A stretch of 64,000 bases of DNA from JADHUC01 sp964623055 (GCA_964623055.1 CAZURK010000005.1:62001-126000); one strand, 5' to 3'. Shown: positions 37,440-47,458, numbered from the stretch's first letter. Program-made: numbers and translations. Notes: generated by a model from the letters alone, not told the origin.

Positions 37440-40358
37440 ATGCGTCCCACGCATTCCCTCGTAACGCTCAGCGTCTGGCTGGCTCTGTCTGTCGGTGCCG
37501 CGCAAGAGGCGACCACTAATTCCAGTGGGATCCTGTCCCAGGCAGAACCGGCAGTTCTCACCGCAGGACAACTCGAAGCGGACTGGCTCGGTGAAAACGC
37601 GGTTCGAGGGATTCCCGTAGCTCGTACGGGAAGCGTCACTGCGGAGGAAGACGCGGCGGGCGGGTGCGACGGCATTATGAATGGGAAGTGGGGATTCCAC
37701 ACGGCCCTGGAAGACGACCCCTGGTGGCAGATCGATTTGAAGCGGTCCATGCGGCTGGATCAGATTCACATATACAACCGATGCGACCACACGGCTGGCC
37801 GGGCTTCGAGGCTCGCGATCCTGGTCTCCGGCGATGCCAACGAGTGGGAAGAAGTGTATCAGCACAACGGAACGGTGTTCTACGGTCACACGGACGCCAA
37901 GCCGCTGGTCGTCGATCTTATTGGAGCCACGGCAAGGTACGTGCGGATCCAACTACCAGGGAGAACCTGCCTCCATCTCGACGAGGTCGAGGTTTACGAG
38001 ACGGGATTCTACACAGAAACGAATCGTTCCGTGGAGACCGACCTCGCCACCCAGAGCAGCACGTGCGAGCACTCGACGCGGTCGCTCCCGGCTCACAATT
38101 CGGGTTCCCCGATTCTGCCAACCACGCAGCGCGTGGAAGGTTATGCAACGTCCGTAGCCGTCCAGCGCGGCTTGTTGTTAGCGGCGGACCTCATGCAAAT
38201 GGGCGTGGACGTGGGGGCAGAGATCGAGACGCTCCAGAAGGTCGCTCAACAATTGCAGCAGCCGACCGACATGCCCGAGCACAATCGCAGGCAGTTGTAT
38301 TTGCAGGTTCGCCGCGCGATCCACAACATGAGCTTGTCGAATCCGGTGTTGGACTTTGACGACTTGCTGTTTGTGAAGCGTCATCCGTCGGCCTACGCTC
38401 ACATGTCGGACCAGTACTATGGCTGGTGGTCGCGCCCGGGCGGTGGGTTGTACATCCTCGAGGACTTCAAGACCGATCACGCGAAACTCCGTTGCTTGAC
38501 CCTTGATCTTCCGCCGGGGAACATCCTCCGGCCCGATATTTCCCACGACGCCCAAAAGGTCCTCTTCAGCTACGGGAAGTTCTATCCCGGCCTGCATGGC
38601 GAGAAGAACAAGCTGGACAAGGGCAACATCCCGGAAGACGCCTTCTATCATCTCTATGAGATGAATCTGGACGGCACAGATCTCAGGCGGCTGACCCGTG
38701 GCAAGTACGACGACTTCGATGGCCGCTATCTTCCCAACGGCGAGATCGTCTTTCTTTCCACGCGACGGGGACAATACATCCAGTGCGGCAAAGCCAGCGG
38801 GATGGCCAGCATCGACGGGGCCCTCCCCGACAGCTACGTCCGTTGCGGCGGCGGCCCGGAGCGGCCGGTGGCCGTGTATACTCTGCACGTGATGGACGCC
38901 GACGGTGGCAACCTACGGCAGATTTCCGCTTTTGAAGAATTCGAGTGGACGCCCAGCGTGCATCACGACGGCCGCATCCTCTACGCTCGTTGGGATTACG
39001 TCGATCGCAGTGGTCAGCCCTTCATGAGTCTCTGGTCGACGCTCCCGGATGGTACCAACATGCGGGCGGTGTTCGGCAACTACGATCAGAAGCCCTTTTC
39101 GACGTTCGAGCCGCGCAGCATCCCCGGCTCTCAGAAGATCGTTTTCACCGCTTCCGCGCATCACGCGGGCACCGGTGGGAGCCTCGTGCTGCTGGACGTG
39201 GCCAAGGGAGATGGGGGCGACGCACCAATCACACGATTGACTCCTGAAGTGCCTTTCCCAGAGATTGAAGGATGGCCTGAGAGCTTTTTCGCGAATCCTT
39301 GTCCACTTACGGAGGACTACTACTTGGTCGCATGGAGCAATCAGCCGCTCCGACAAATGGCGAGGAAGTTTACCGGCTTTGGGATCTACCTTTTCGACGC
39401 CTTCGGCAACCTCAATCTGATTCATCGCGACCCTGAGATCTCGTGCATGTATCCGCTGTCCATCCGCCGTCGCAATCGCCCCGCCGAGGTGGCTTCATCG
39501 GTCGACTGGGACGCGTCCCAGACGGGCCAGATGCTCGTTCTCGACGTGTATCGTGGACTCGAAGCGATCCCGCGAGGGACAATCCGCAAGCTGCGGCTGG
39601 TGGGCATCCCGGTCAAGACCCACCCGGTCATGCACAACCCGCCGATCGGCCTGACGCACGACGACCCAGGGAAGTTCGTCATGGGGACGGTTCCCGTCGA
39701 AGAGGACGGATCAGCCTACTTCCAAGTCCCGTCGGGTGTGAATTTCTTCATGCAGGCTTTGGACGGTGACGGAAAGGCCGTTCAGACGATGCGGAGCGTG
39801 ACCTACGTCCAGCCGGGCCAAACGTTCACGTGCGTCGGTTGCCATGAGCCACGGAATACGAGCCCGCCGAACCGATCGTCGCTTGCGGCCGAGCGAGAGC
39901 CCTCGAAGATTTCGCTTGGGCCAAAAGGCTCGTGGCCATTAGACTACCAGGTGCTCGTGCAGCCCGTGTTGGAACGCCGCTGTGTCGAGTGTCACAAGCC
40001 TGACGGAGAGTGTGCAACGTTCGTCCTGACTGCGGACAAGTCATACGACAGTCTGGTCAATTACGGCGATCCCAGTTTGCGAGCGCACGTCGTCACGCGA
40101 TTCCGCCAAGGTCGCTCGACGGTTGGCGGATGTGCCGCTGCGGCGAATCCGATCCTGAAACTGATGGAAGGGGGGCACTACGACGTTGTACTCGGGCCCG
40201 ACGAGAAAGATCGCTTGATCACTTGGATGGACACCTACGCCCAACGACTTGGTTCATTCAGCAAGAAGCAGGAGGATCAACTGGTCCGGCTTCGGCAACG
40301 GATGGCAGGAATCCTGGCCAGTGAAAGCGAACTCGCCGAAAGCAATGGCGACCACTAG
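37440..40358 (+). CDS. HzsA-related secreted protein with discoidin-like domain and two CxxCH motifs
   Basis: 972 residues, signal peptide SLVTLSVWLALSVGAAQEAT. Residues about 55-180 form an F5/8-type-C (discoidin) sugar-binding-like domain: DGIMNGKWGFHTALEDDPWW, MRLDQIHIYNRCD and ARYVRIQLPGRTCLHLDEVE. Then LDFDDLLFVKRHPSAYAHMS and YYGWWSRPGGGLYI, the same module as in the upstream paralogue, PD40 propeller blades (GEIVFLSTRRGQYIQCGKAS), and two haem motifs: CVGCH at 798-802 and CVECH at 848-852, before a helical end. Tandem paralogue of the gene at 33537 (same order, same motifs) but with a binding domain in place of its helical N-terminus. Function unknown. Confidence 0.82.
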   Translation: MRPTHSLVTLSVWLALSVGAAQEATTNSSGILSQAEPAVLTAGQLEADWLGENAVRGIPVARTGSVTAEEDAAGGCDGIMNGKWGFHTALEDDPWWQIDLKRSMRLDQIHIYNRCDHTAGRASRLAILVSGDANEWEEVYQHNGTVFYGHTDAKPLVVDLIGATARYVRIQLPGRTCLHLDEVEVYETGFYTETNRSVETDLATQSSTCEHSTRSLPAHNSGSPILPTTQRVEGYATSVAVQRGLLLAADLMQMGVDVGAEIETLQKVAQQLQQPTDMPEHNRRQLYLQVRRAIHNMSLSNPVLDFDDLLFVKRHPSAYAHMSDQYYGWWSRPGGGLYILEDFKTDHAKLRCLTLDLPPGNILRPDISHDAQKVLFSYGKFYPGLHGEKNKLDKGNIPEDAFYHLYEMNLDGTDLRRLTRGKYDDFDGRYLPNGEIVFLSTRRGQYIQCGKASGMASIDGALPDSYVRCGGGPERPVAVYTLHVMDADGGNLRQISAFEEFEWTPSVHHDGRILYARWDYVDRSGQPFMSLWSTLPDGTNMRAVFGNYDQKPFSTFEPRSIPGSQKIVFTASAHHAGTGGSLVLLDVAKGDGGDAPITRLTPEVPFPEIEGWPESFFANPCPLTEDYYLVAWSNQPLRQMARKFTGFGIYLFDAFGNLNLIHRDPEISCMYPLSIRRRNRPAEVASSVDWDASQTGQMLVLDVYRGLEAIPRGTIRKLRLVGIPVKTHPVMHNPPIGLTHDDPGKFVMGTVPVEEDGSAYFQVPSGVNFFMQALDGDGKAVQTMRSVTYVQPGQTFTCVGCHEPRNTSPPNRSSLAAEREPSKISLGPKGSWPLDYQVLVQPVLERRCVECHKPDGECATFVLTADKSYDSLVNYGDPSLRAHVVTRFRQGRSTVGGCAAAANPILKLMEGGHYDVVLGPDEKDRLITWMDTYAQRLGSFSKKQEDQLVRLRQRMAGILASESELAESNGDH

Positions 40359-40705
40359 CACCAAACAGTATTCTGGCTAAGTCACGTTGCCTTCGAGGTC
40401 GAACGTTTCCACCTGATCTGTGGCTGTCCTGAATCCGTGGGGCTGAATCGCGCCTGGTATTCCCCACTGATTCAGGACGACCACGGATTGTCCTCGTACA
40501 ACACCGTACGATCCCACGATCTGGGCAGAAGCAGGAGATGCCATTTGGTGCGGACCCCGTCGAGCTCAGACCTTCCGCTTGACTCACAATTGGGCAAATT
40601 CGCTTTTTTCGGCAGAATTTGGACTAGGAGGTTGCGCCGCAGCCAAGACGACCATCCAATGCTATAGAGAGCGAGCATCCAACAGGGCGTGCATTGGGGA
40701 AAACG
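40359..40705. other. Intergenic region with one hairpin
   Basis: 347 bases between the second HzsA-related gene and the sigma-factor gene. It contains the hairpin at 40416-40488; the rest, including the presumed sigma-factor promoter near 40600-40680, shows nothing definite. Confidence 0.4.
40416..40488. repeat. 73-bp hairpin with nested stem
   Basis: Outer stem ATCTGTGGCTGTCCTGAATC pairs with the inverse ending GGACGACCACGGAT (about two mismatches), and an inner CGTGGGG/CCCCAC pairing closes on an 18-base loop. It lies 58 bases after the stop codon of the HzsA-related gene. No T-run follows, so it is a repeat or mRNA-stabilising hairpin rather than a classical terminator. Confidence 0.7.
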
Positions 40706-41230
40706 ATGAGCAACCGGATCCAGCGGCTGTTGAATCTGCTCGAATCGGACGGGAGACGCATTCACGTGCTGCTGACCCGACTGACTCTGTGCGAGAACAC
40801 GGCCGAGGACCTCATGCAAGAGCTGTTCATTCGATTGAGCAAATCCGAGTCTTTTGACCAAGCGAACGATCAAACGGCTTACGCGATTCGAGCGGCTACG
40901 AATTTGGCTTTCGAATGGAGACGAAAACAGCGGCGGACTATCCGTTCGCAAAGCCTGACAGACGAGCCGATCGCTCGAAACACGTCACCGGCGGACATGC
41001 TCGAACGTGAGGAACAACACGCCCGCGTTTTACAGGCGTTGGACAAGATGTCGGATCTCAGTCGTCAGGTGATTGTCCTGCATCGACTGGACGGTGAATC
41101 TTACGATGCGATTGCGTCGCAATTGGGCAAAACGCCCCACCAGGTGCGTGCCATCTGCAGCAAAGCGATAAGCCAACTCCGAGATTTGCTCGGCGGTTCG
41201 CATGCAGTTTGTAAGGAGGAATCCAAATGA
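40706..41230 (+). CDS. ECF RNA polymerase sigma factor
   Basis: 174 residues from ATG 40706 (GGGGAA upstream). Region 2: LTLCENTAEDLMQELFIRLS with YAIRAATNLAFEWRRKQRRT. Region 4: ALDKMSDLSRQVIVLHRLDG then SYDAIASQLGKTPHQVRAIC, the helix-turn-helix that reads the -35 element. The ATG of the next gene overlaps its stop (ATGA at 41227-41230), the usual sigma/anti-sigma coupling. Confidence 0.88.
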   Translation: MSNRIQRLLNLLESDGRRIHVLLTRLTLCENTAEDLMQELFIRLSKSESFDQANDQTAYAIRAATNLAFEWRRKQRRTIRSQSLTDEPIARNTSPADMLEREEQHARVLQALDKMSDLSRQVIVLHRLDGESYDAIASQLGKTPHQVRAICSKAISQLRDLLGGSHAVCKEESK

Positions 41231-42417
41231 CTGGTTCACACGAAGATATCCTGCAGCAGGTCGATCAACTCAAGAACATCACGCCGTCGGAGGATTCAAC
41301 TCGACGTGCTATTTCCAGGTCTCGTAGCGCATTGGTCGATCGACAGCCCAAGACCACTCCAGTTGAAACCAAACGGAATGCCCGTCGGATCACTTGGCGG
41401 CTTGCCCTGGGCGGCTGCGCGGCAGCAATGATTGTGATGGTCGCGTGTTTCGCTGTGCTGAGCCGAGGCTCGGTAGCGTTCGCCGAAGTACAGCAACAGA
41501 TCAGGCAACTGCGCACCGTGACGTATAACTTCATCAGTGGCGACAAAGATAATAGGATTACGACTCGACACGTTGTCTCGGGTACTCGAGAGCGTGCCGA
41601 TTGGCCCGGCCATACGCGGATTCGTGTCCCCGACAAGAAAACGGTTTTGCTGATCAATCACAATGACCGAACGGCTGTGTTTTCGCACGACAACTCGGGC
41701 GAGGAACGCAAAGCGATCGATATTTACGGTCGACTTACTACGATCGCCGAGTCATCCGTAAAGGAGATCGGGAAACGCACCATAGATGGAAAACGAGCGG
41801 TTGGATTCGAGGTTCTCGAAACGGGACTGCCTGACGAGAAGCCGATGTTGGTCTGGGTCGATCCATCAACGCGACTTCCCATCAAGATCGTAGCAGGTGG
41901 CAATCGCGTGATGTGCGATTTCGGGTTCAACACCCATGTACCTGAGGACTTGTTTGAGCTTACGGTCCCCGATGGGTATTTCGTTGAAAACCGATACGAG
42001 GCACTCCAAGCCGCGATTACCCTTGAAGAAAGCGCACAGCAGGGGTACACATCGTTGGTCACGGATCCCAATCGTTCGCCCCAACAGACAATCGAGGCCT
42101 ACCTCGCACTCGCCGCCGCCGGAAAGTCCGAACTGGTGCAGAAACTGCAACGACAGCCAACTTCGGACGACGTTCGTGAATTGGATGGATTTCGAGAACT
42201 CAAACTCAATAGAACCTACGTGACAGATACATCCGCATTCGGAGTCACATCGGCGGCGATTTCGTATCGCAGTGAGCGACGTGCGATGGTATTCACACTG
42301 AAGTCGTTTGATGGAAACTGGCTGATCGACGACATCGACCTGGAATCGGCTGACGGCGTACAGGATGAGCTCAAGCGTTTCCTGGCCGAATATCCGGATG
42401 CGAAGGAACTCGAGTAG
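41227..42417 (+). CDS. Membrane anti-sigma-like protein with LolA-like extracytoplasmic domain
   Basis: 396 residues. Short cytoplasmic part of about 55 residues, one membrane helix (LALGGCAAAMIVMVACFAVL), then AFAEVQQQIRQLRTVTYNFI and KTVLLINHNDRTAVFSHDNS, a LolA/LppX-like beta-sheet domain found in planctomycete proteins encoded after ECF sigma factors. The last about 110 residues form a separate region. No zinc-finger anti-sigma motif is seen, so the sigma-binding role is inferred from coupling with the sigma gene and topology. Probably senses an envelope or lipid signal. Confidence 0.72.
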   Translation: MTGSHEDILQQVDQLKNITPSEDSTRRAISRSRSALVDRQPKTTPVETKRNARRITWRLALGGCAAAMIVMVACFAVLSRGSVAFAEVQQQIRQLRTVTYNFISGDKDNRITTRHVVSGTRERADWPGHTRIRVPDKKTVLLINHNDRTAVFSHDNSGEERKAIDIYGRLTTIAESSVKEIGKRTIDGKRAVGFEVLETGLPDEKPMLVWVDPSTRLPIKIVAGGNRVMCDFGFNTHVPEDLFELTVPDGYFVENRYEALQAAITLEESAQQGYTSLVTDPNRSPQQTIEAYLALAAAGKSELVQKLQRQPTSDDVRELDGFRELKLNRTYVTDTSAFGVTSAAISYRSERRAMVFTLKSFDGNWLIDDIDLESADGVQDELKRFLAEYPDAKELE

Positions 42418-42683
42418 CTGACGCTACGATCGACGTCTCGGTTCCAGACCGGTTCACGAATTTGGCCTGCCGGCACCTCTCCAACGCGCACTACAGCATC
42501 CTCAAAGCCGGGCGGCGCTGTCAAATGTCGATGTCGTAAGGTATTCTCTGGTATTCACTTGCGAAGTCGGAAGCATCTTCTTCGAATGTTTCCTCGTGCG
42601 CCGAATGGAATCTGGCCAAGAAATCCAAAAAATCGCGCGCCCCTTAATCTGCTGGACGTCGCCCGAACAGGTAAGGGTACGGC

Positions 42684-43253
42684 ATGAACCAAGGCAGCCA
42701 GAACCAGCCGTTCGATCCTGGGGACTTTAGGAATTACTTGATGACTATCGCGCGTTTGCAGCTCGAACCTCGACTACAGGCGAAGGTGGATGCATCTGAT
42801 ATTGTGCAGCAGACGTTGCTGGAGGCGCACGAGCAGCGCGGGCAATTCCGCGGGACGAAACGGGCCGAATTTGCGGCGTGGCTGAAGCGGATTCTGGTTC
42901 ACAATCTGTTGGATCAGGTCAAGGCGTTTCGCCGTGGGAAACGAGACATTGCCAGGGAACAGCAGCTTGAGGCATCGCTGAACCAATCGACCGTTCGGCT
43001 GGAGGCATGCATCGTTGCCGAGCAATCGTCGCCCAGTATGACTGTACAGCGGAACGAAGAAGGTTTGCGGCTGAGCGACGCATTGGCGCGCCTTCCTGAC
43101 GCTCAACGCGAGGCCCTTGTGCTGCAACACTGGCACGACTGGTCAGTCTCCGAAATCGCCCAGCATATGGGCCGCAGCCGAACAGCCGTGGCGGGTCTGC
43201 TGAAACGAGGGTTGCAGAAGTTGCGTGAGGAGTTGGGAGCACAGGCGGAGTGA
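42684..43253 (+). CDS. ECF-type RNA polymerase sigma factor (planctomycete kinase-linked group)
   Basis: 189 residues. Region 2: LEPRLQAKVDASDIVQQTLL, HEQRGQFRGTKRAEFAAWLK, RILVHNLLDQVKAFRRGKRD; region 4: ALARLPDAQREALVLQHWHD and VSEIAQHMGRSRTAVAGLLK. This V-D-A-S-D-I-V-Q-Q-T variant is typical of sigma factors encoded in front of giant Ser/Thr kinases in Rhodopirellula relatives. The kinase at 43424 follows after 170 bases. The 266 bases upstream (42418-42683) contain nothing recognisable. Confidence 0.9.
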   Translation: MNQGSQNQPFDPGDFRNYLMTIARLQLEPRLQAKVDASDIVQQTLLEAHEQRGQFRGTKRAEFAAWLKRILVHNLLDQVKAFRRGKRDIAREQQLEASLNQSTVRLEACIVAEQSSPSMTVQRNEEGLRLSDALARLPDAQREALVLQHWHDWSVSEIAQHMGRSRTAVAGLLKRGLQKLREELGAQAE

Positions 43254-43267
43254 CCTTCACTGTCTAA

Positions 43268-43334
43268 CACTAGCCCGACGCGCCAGCGAGGGATTTACCG
43301 CAATGTGTTCCCTCGCTTGCGCTTCGGGCTAGTG
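43268..43334. repeat. 67-bp palindromic repeat between sigma and kinase genes
   Basis: Arms CACTAGCCCGACGCGCCAGC and the inverse ending GCGCTTCGGGCTAGTG match at about 24 of 28 positions. The core AGCCCGAAGCG.AAGCGAGGGA is, to my knowledge, a common repeat type in planctomycete genomes. It lies between the sigma factor and the kinase and may allow different expression of the two. Confidence 0.75.
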
Positions 43335-43423
43335 GATTCGCGGACTTCGCGCCAAAGTGGCCCTGTCCAACTAATCGGGTTTTCCAGCACAGATCGTTCG
43401 TTTCCGTCAGAATCAAACAGGAC

Positions 43424-46400
43424 ATGAACACAGACCAACACAATCCACCTTCCCACGAAGAACGTGTTGATTCGGCAATCGCGGATTATCTGGACGCGAT
43501 CCAGTCCGACGAAGCGTTTGACGAAAGCGATTTTCTGGATCACCACGCGGACGTCGCGGACGAGTTGCGAGCGTTTATCGACAACCGGAGGCACTTTGCA
43601 GGATTGGCCGACTCGCTGGCCCCAGTTGCCAACGCCTCCGAGGTCGCGCCGCTGCAGGTAACGCAAGCCGGCAACGACTTGGATACAGCACAAACGGCGC
43701 TCTCGTCCGGCACGACCCTCAAGTACTTCGGCGACTACCTCTTGCTGGAAGAAATTGCTCGGGGCGGAATGGGAGTGATATATAGGGCAAGACAGACGAA
43801 GCTGAATCGCGTCGTCGCAGTGAAGGTGATACTGGCCGGGCAATTGGCCTCGGAGGATGTCGTCGAGCGGTTTCACACCGAAGCAAGAGCCGCGGCAGCT
43901 CTTCAGCATCCGAACATCGTGGCCATTCACGAGGTGGGCCAGCAGGACGGCCACCATTATTTCTCCATGGACTACGTCCAAGGCAGAAGTCTGGCGGAAC
44001 ACATCCGAAGACAACCGCTTGTTTTGGCAAGGGCTATCGACTATTTGATAACGGTCGCTGATGCAGTTCATTTCGCACACCAAAAAGGCGTATTGCATCG
44101 CGATATCAAGCCGTCAAACATCCTGATCGACGAATCCGATCAGCCTCGCATCACGGACTTTGGCCTCGCAAAGCAGGTAACCAACGATCAGCACTTGACG
44201 ACAACGGGCCAGATCCTCGGCACGCCTTGCTACATGCCGCCGGAACAAGCAATGGGAAACCAGGGTCTCCTCGGGCCCGCCAGCGACGTCTATTCGCTGG
44301 GTGCTGTCATGTACGAGTTGCTGACCGGCCGCCCGCCATTTCTTTCCGCGACGCCCGTCGATACGATTCTCCAGGTCCAGCAGCGTGAAGCGGTTTCGCC
44401 CCGGCTGTTGAATCCAGGCGTCTCGCGCGACCTGGAAACGATTTGCCTGAAGTGCCTTCAGAAGGAACCGCACAAGCGGTATCGCAGCGCGAAGGAGTTC
44501 GCCGACGACTTGCGACGGTACCAGTCCAATGAGCCGATTCGAGCGCGCCGGATCAGTTTGCCGGAGCGAACGTGGCGATGGTGTCGTCGCAACCCGGCTT
44601 TGGCAGCGCTGTGGGCGGTGATGGTTTTCGCATTCCTGGCCGTCTCCTCCCAGTGGATCCGAGCCGAGTACTTCCGCATCAAGGAGCACGTAGCTAGAGA
44701 GCAGGCCGAGCGAAACGCCAACGCTGCGCAGGTCGAACGTGGCAATGCGCTACAACATGCGCGGGCGGCACAGGAACAGGCAAACGCGGCCGAGGCGGCT
44801 CGCGCGAGGGAAGCCCACAATCTCTACATCGCAAGGATGAACCTCGCAGTGGAGGCCGCGGGCCGGGGCAATTATCGCGCCGCGTCCAGTCTTCTCACCA
44901 AGAACGGTCCAGACAGACCTGGAGCGGACCTGCGTGGATTCGACTGGTACTATCTCTGGCGAATCGTTCATCAACAAGGAGCATTGACTTGTCGGCACGG
45001 CGGCAGGGTGTACAGCATGGACGTCACTCCGGACGGCCGATACCTCATCACTGGAGGTAGTGACGCGACCGCGAGAGCTTGGGATCTGACGGATGGACAA
45101 CTCAAGGCCGTCTTCCGGGATCACGAGAAAGGTGTTTTTCACGTCGCCATCACGCCTGACGGCAAGCGGCTCATCACAGGGAGCTACGACAACACAGTTC
45201 GAGTCTGGGACTTCGAGAATGCCCTGGACCAGGGCTCCAACCTGGTTACTGAAGAGTCGCTTGCGACGCTCGATACACATGCGATTCAACTGCAAGCACT
45301 AGCAGTCTCTCCAAACGGCAAACTAATCGCGACGGCGGACAAAGAGCATTCGATTCGTGTTTGCGACGTAGAATCTGGCGAGACCGTGTCGAGTTTTGAA
45401 GGACATACGGACGTAGTGTTCTCGCTTGCCTTTTCTCCGGATGGTGACACGCTGGCATCGTCCAGCCTGGATCGGACGATTCGGCTTTGGGATGTGAAAT
45501 CGCAAACGGTCGTTCACAAGATCCACAAAACCAAGAACCAGCGGGCATACTCCCTTGCCTTCTCTCCCGATGGAGGCATGCTCGCGGCTGGCACCAGCGA
45601 CGATGGCGGCGCCGTGGAGCTTTGGGATGCGGACACCGGCGAGCATGTGGCCAGGTTCTTGGGCCACGACGGAATTGTCCAATCCGTAGAATTTTCTCGC
45701 GACGGAACGCAACTACTCAGCGGAAGCCGCGATCAGACGATTCGCCTCTGGGACGTGGCGACAGGTACACCGTTACGCGTCTTTCGAGGCCATTCCGGTT
45801 ATGTGGGATCCGTACGATTCCTGGACAATAGGCCGGCGGCTGTTTCGGGGTCGTATGACGGAACCGCAAAGTTGTGGACGCTCGACAAAGAAGAGGACAA
45901 CGACGACACCACTATCGCCGAAATCGGACAAGGTGTCTTGTCCGTGGCGTGGTCACCGGACGGTAAGACCGTCGCTCTGGGAACATGGGGATCTGGGCTA
46001 CGGCTCATCGACGCCAATACTGGCGAAATCGAGCGAGACCTCAAAGGGCACACATCAGCGATACTCTGTTCGGCTTTTTCACCTACGGGCAAGTTGCTGG
46101 CCAGTGCCAGTCGCGACCGCACGGTTCGTTTGTGGGACACCACGGATTGGAGCACACTTGCGACACTCGAAGGCCATGATACAGAAGTGCGTTGCCTGGG
46201 ATTCTCTCCCGATGGCCTTTCACTCGCGTCCGGTGACTCAAACGGTGTCGTCATGTTATGGAACTTGAAGACGCGCGAGTTGACACAAGCCTATGAACAC
46301 TTGGATGACCGAGGCCAGCCTTTTGCGGTGTTCGATGTCGCATTTTCGGCTGACGGGAAGACATTGGGTTCGGCCGGCCGCTTCGTGCAACTGCTCGATC

Positions 46401-47458
46401 TCACGACCGGCGAGTCGCGACGACTTGGGCGGTACGCCGGAGGCGCGATCGCCTTTTCTTCCAACGACGGCCTGGTCGCAGTGGCAGGTCGCGACGATGC
46501 CGGGCACCTCTGGCTACCGGATGGGGAACATCACCTTGCGTTGCGGGGCCACGCGAACGGAGTGGAGGCTATCGCCTTTGCCGGTGACGGGTTGACAATC
46601 GCGACGGCAAGCCACGATCGCACTGTCAGACTCTGGGATATCACGACCGGCCAGCAGCGAGCGATCCTGGCTGGCCATACGGATTCAGTATTGTGTCTCG
46701 CGTTCTCGCCCGATGGCGGAACGCTGGTCTCTGGTAGTCAAGACGGCACGGTGCGTTTCTGGCGGGCGGCCAACAACGAGGAAGTCGTTGCCTGGTTTAC
46801 TCCCGATTCTCCGCGCGTCGATCCCTCGCATACGGAAAGCGATTTTGTCGAACGCGCCCTCAAGGAAATCCGACATCTTAACGGTCGCGTCATCACAGAT
46901 GATCAGAACCCCGACAACCCAGTAATCGGTGTGTATTTGACGGGGCACGAGGTGACCGACGCGACGATCCAGTTGCTAAGTCCATTGCGGGATCTCCGCA
47001 GCTTGTCGCTGTTCAATACAAACGTGACCGGCGAGGGCTTGAAGCACCTCTGCGAGTGCGAGCGTTTCGAGGAGCTTGTGCTGATAGGGACCGCAGTGAC
47101 AGATGAAGGCCTTGCCCAGGTCGGGCAACTTTCGAAGCTTCGATCCTTGCGAGTCGGCGCGGGTATCCAGCTTCACGAACGCAGTGGGGTTGGCTCACCC
47201 ACGGTCGTTACCTTCGACCCAATCACGGACAGCGGACTCACGCACTTTGTGGACCTACACAATCTGCAGCATCTAACGTTCGATAACACACAGATTACCG
47301 ATGATGGATTAAAGATCCTTGAGGATTTGCAGAATCTTCAGACGTTGCAGTTCTTTCGCACCGATGGTGTGACTGATGTAAGGTTGAACGTGCTGGGCGA
47401 GTCCTTGCCGAACTGCGAAATCGGCAAATACGATACATCCAACGGGCACGGAGACTAG
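43424..47458 (+). CDS. Giant Ser/Thr protein kinase with WD40 propellers and leucine-rich C-terminus
   Basis: 1344 residues. Acidic N-terminus (DSAIADYLDAIQSDEAF). Kinase domain about 100-365: glycine loop IARGGMGVIYRAR, Lys 134 in VAVKVILAGQ, HRDIKPSNILID with Asp 227, DFGLAK with Asp 245. One membrane helix (LAALWAVMVFAFLAVSSQWI, about 390-410), an Ala/Glu/Arg-rich coiled coil (about 420-470), then two WD40 propellers (blades such as VFSLAFSPDGDTLASSSLDR, TIRLWDVKSQ, LLASASRDRTVRLWDT). About 1165-1340 carry leucine-rich repeats (LRDLRSLSLFNTNVTGEGLK, ITDDGLKILEDLQNLQTLQF). The stop TAG (47456-47458) lies inside the end of the 110-bp repeat copy B, so the C-terminus may be truncated relative to the ancestor. 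Confidence 0.93.
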   Translation: MNTDQHNPPSHEERVDSAIADYLDAIQSDEAFDESDFLDHHADVADELRAFIDNRRHFAGLADSLAPVANASEVAPLQVTQAGNDLDTAQTALSSGTTLKYFGDYLLLEEIARGGMGVIYRARQTKLNRVVAVKVILAGQLASEDVVERFHTEARAAAALQHPNIVAIHEVGQQDGHHYFSMDYVQGRSLAEHIRRQPLVLARAIDYLITVADAVHFAHQKGVLHRDIKPSNILIDESDQPRITDFGLAKQVTNDQHLTTTGQILGTPCYMPPEQAMGNQGLLGPASDVYSLGAVMYELLTGRPPFLSATPVDTILQVQQREAVSPRLLNPGVSRDLETICLKCLQKEPHKRYRSAKEFADDLRRYQSNEPIRARRISLPERTWRWCRRNPALAALWAVMVFAFLAVSSQWIRAEYFRIKEHVAREQAERNANAAQVERGNALQHARAAQEQANAAEAARAREAHNLYIARMNLAVEAAGRGNYRAASSLLTKNGPDRPGADLRGFDWYYLWRIVHQQGALTCRHGGRVYSMDVTPDGRYLITGGSDATARAWDLTDGQLKAVFRDHEKGVFHVAITPDGKRLITGSYDNTVRVWDFENALDQGSNLVTEESLATLDTHAIQLQALAVSPNGKLIATADKEHSIRVCDVESGETVSSFEGHTDVVFSLAFSPDGDTLASSSLDRTIRLWDVKSQTVVHKIHKTKNQRAYSLAFSPDGGMLAAGTSDDGGAVELWDADTGEHVARFLGHDGIVQSVEFSRDGTQLLSGSRDQTIRLWDVATGTPLRVFRGHSGYVGSVRFLDNRPAAVSGSYDGTAKLWTLDKEEDNDDTTIAEIGQGVLSVAWSPDGKTVALGTWGSGLRLIDANTGEIERDLKGHTSAILCSAFSPTGKLLASASRDRTVRLWDTTDWSTLATLEGHDTEVRCLGFSPDGLSLASGDSNGVVMLWNLKTRELTQAYEHLDDRGQPFAVFDVAFSADGKTLGSAGRFVQLLDLTTGESRRLGRYAGGAIAFSSNDGLVAVAGRDDAGHLWLPDGEHHLALRGHANGVEAIAFAGDGLTIATASHDRTVRLWDITTGQQRAILAGHTDSVLCLAFSPDGGTLVSGSQDGTVRFWRAANNEEVVAWFTPDSPRVDPSHTESDFVERALKEIRHLNGRVITDDQNPDNPVIGVYLTGHEVTDATIQLLSPLRDLRSLSLFNTNVTGEGLKHLCECERFEELVLIGTAVTDEGLAQVGQLSKLRSLRVGAGIQLHERSGVGSPTVVTFDPITDSGLTHFVDLHNLQHLTFDNTQITDDGLKILEDLQNLQTLQFFRTDGVTDVRLNVLGESLPNCEIGKYDTSNGHGD

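Noticed and set aside
33537..40358. Hydrazine synthase (anammox) genes
   Set aside because: Similarity is to the wider HzsA-related group; no beta/gamma subunit genes or other anammox genes are near.
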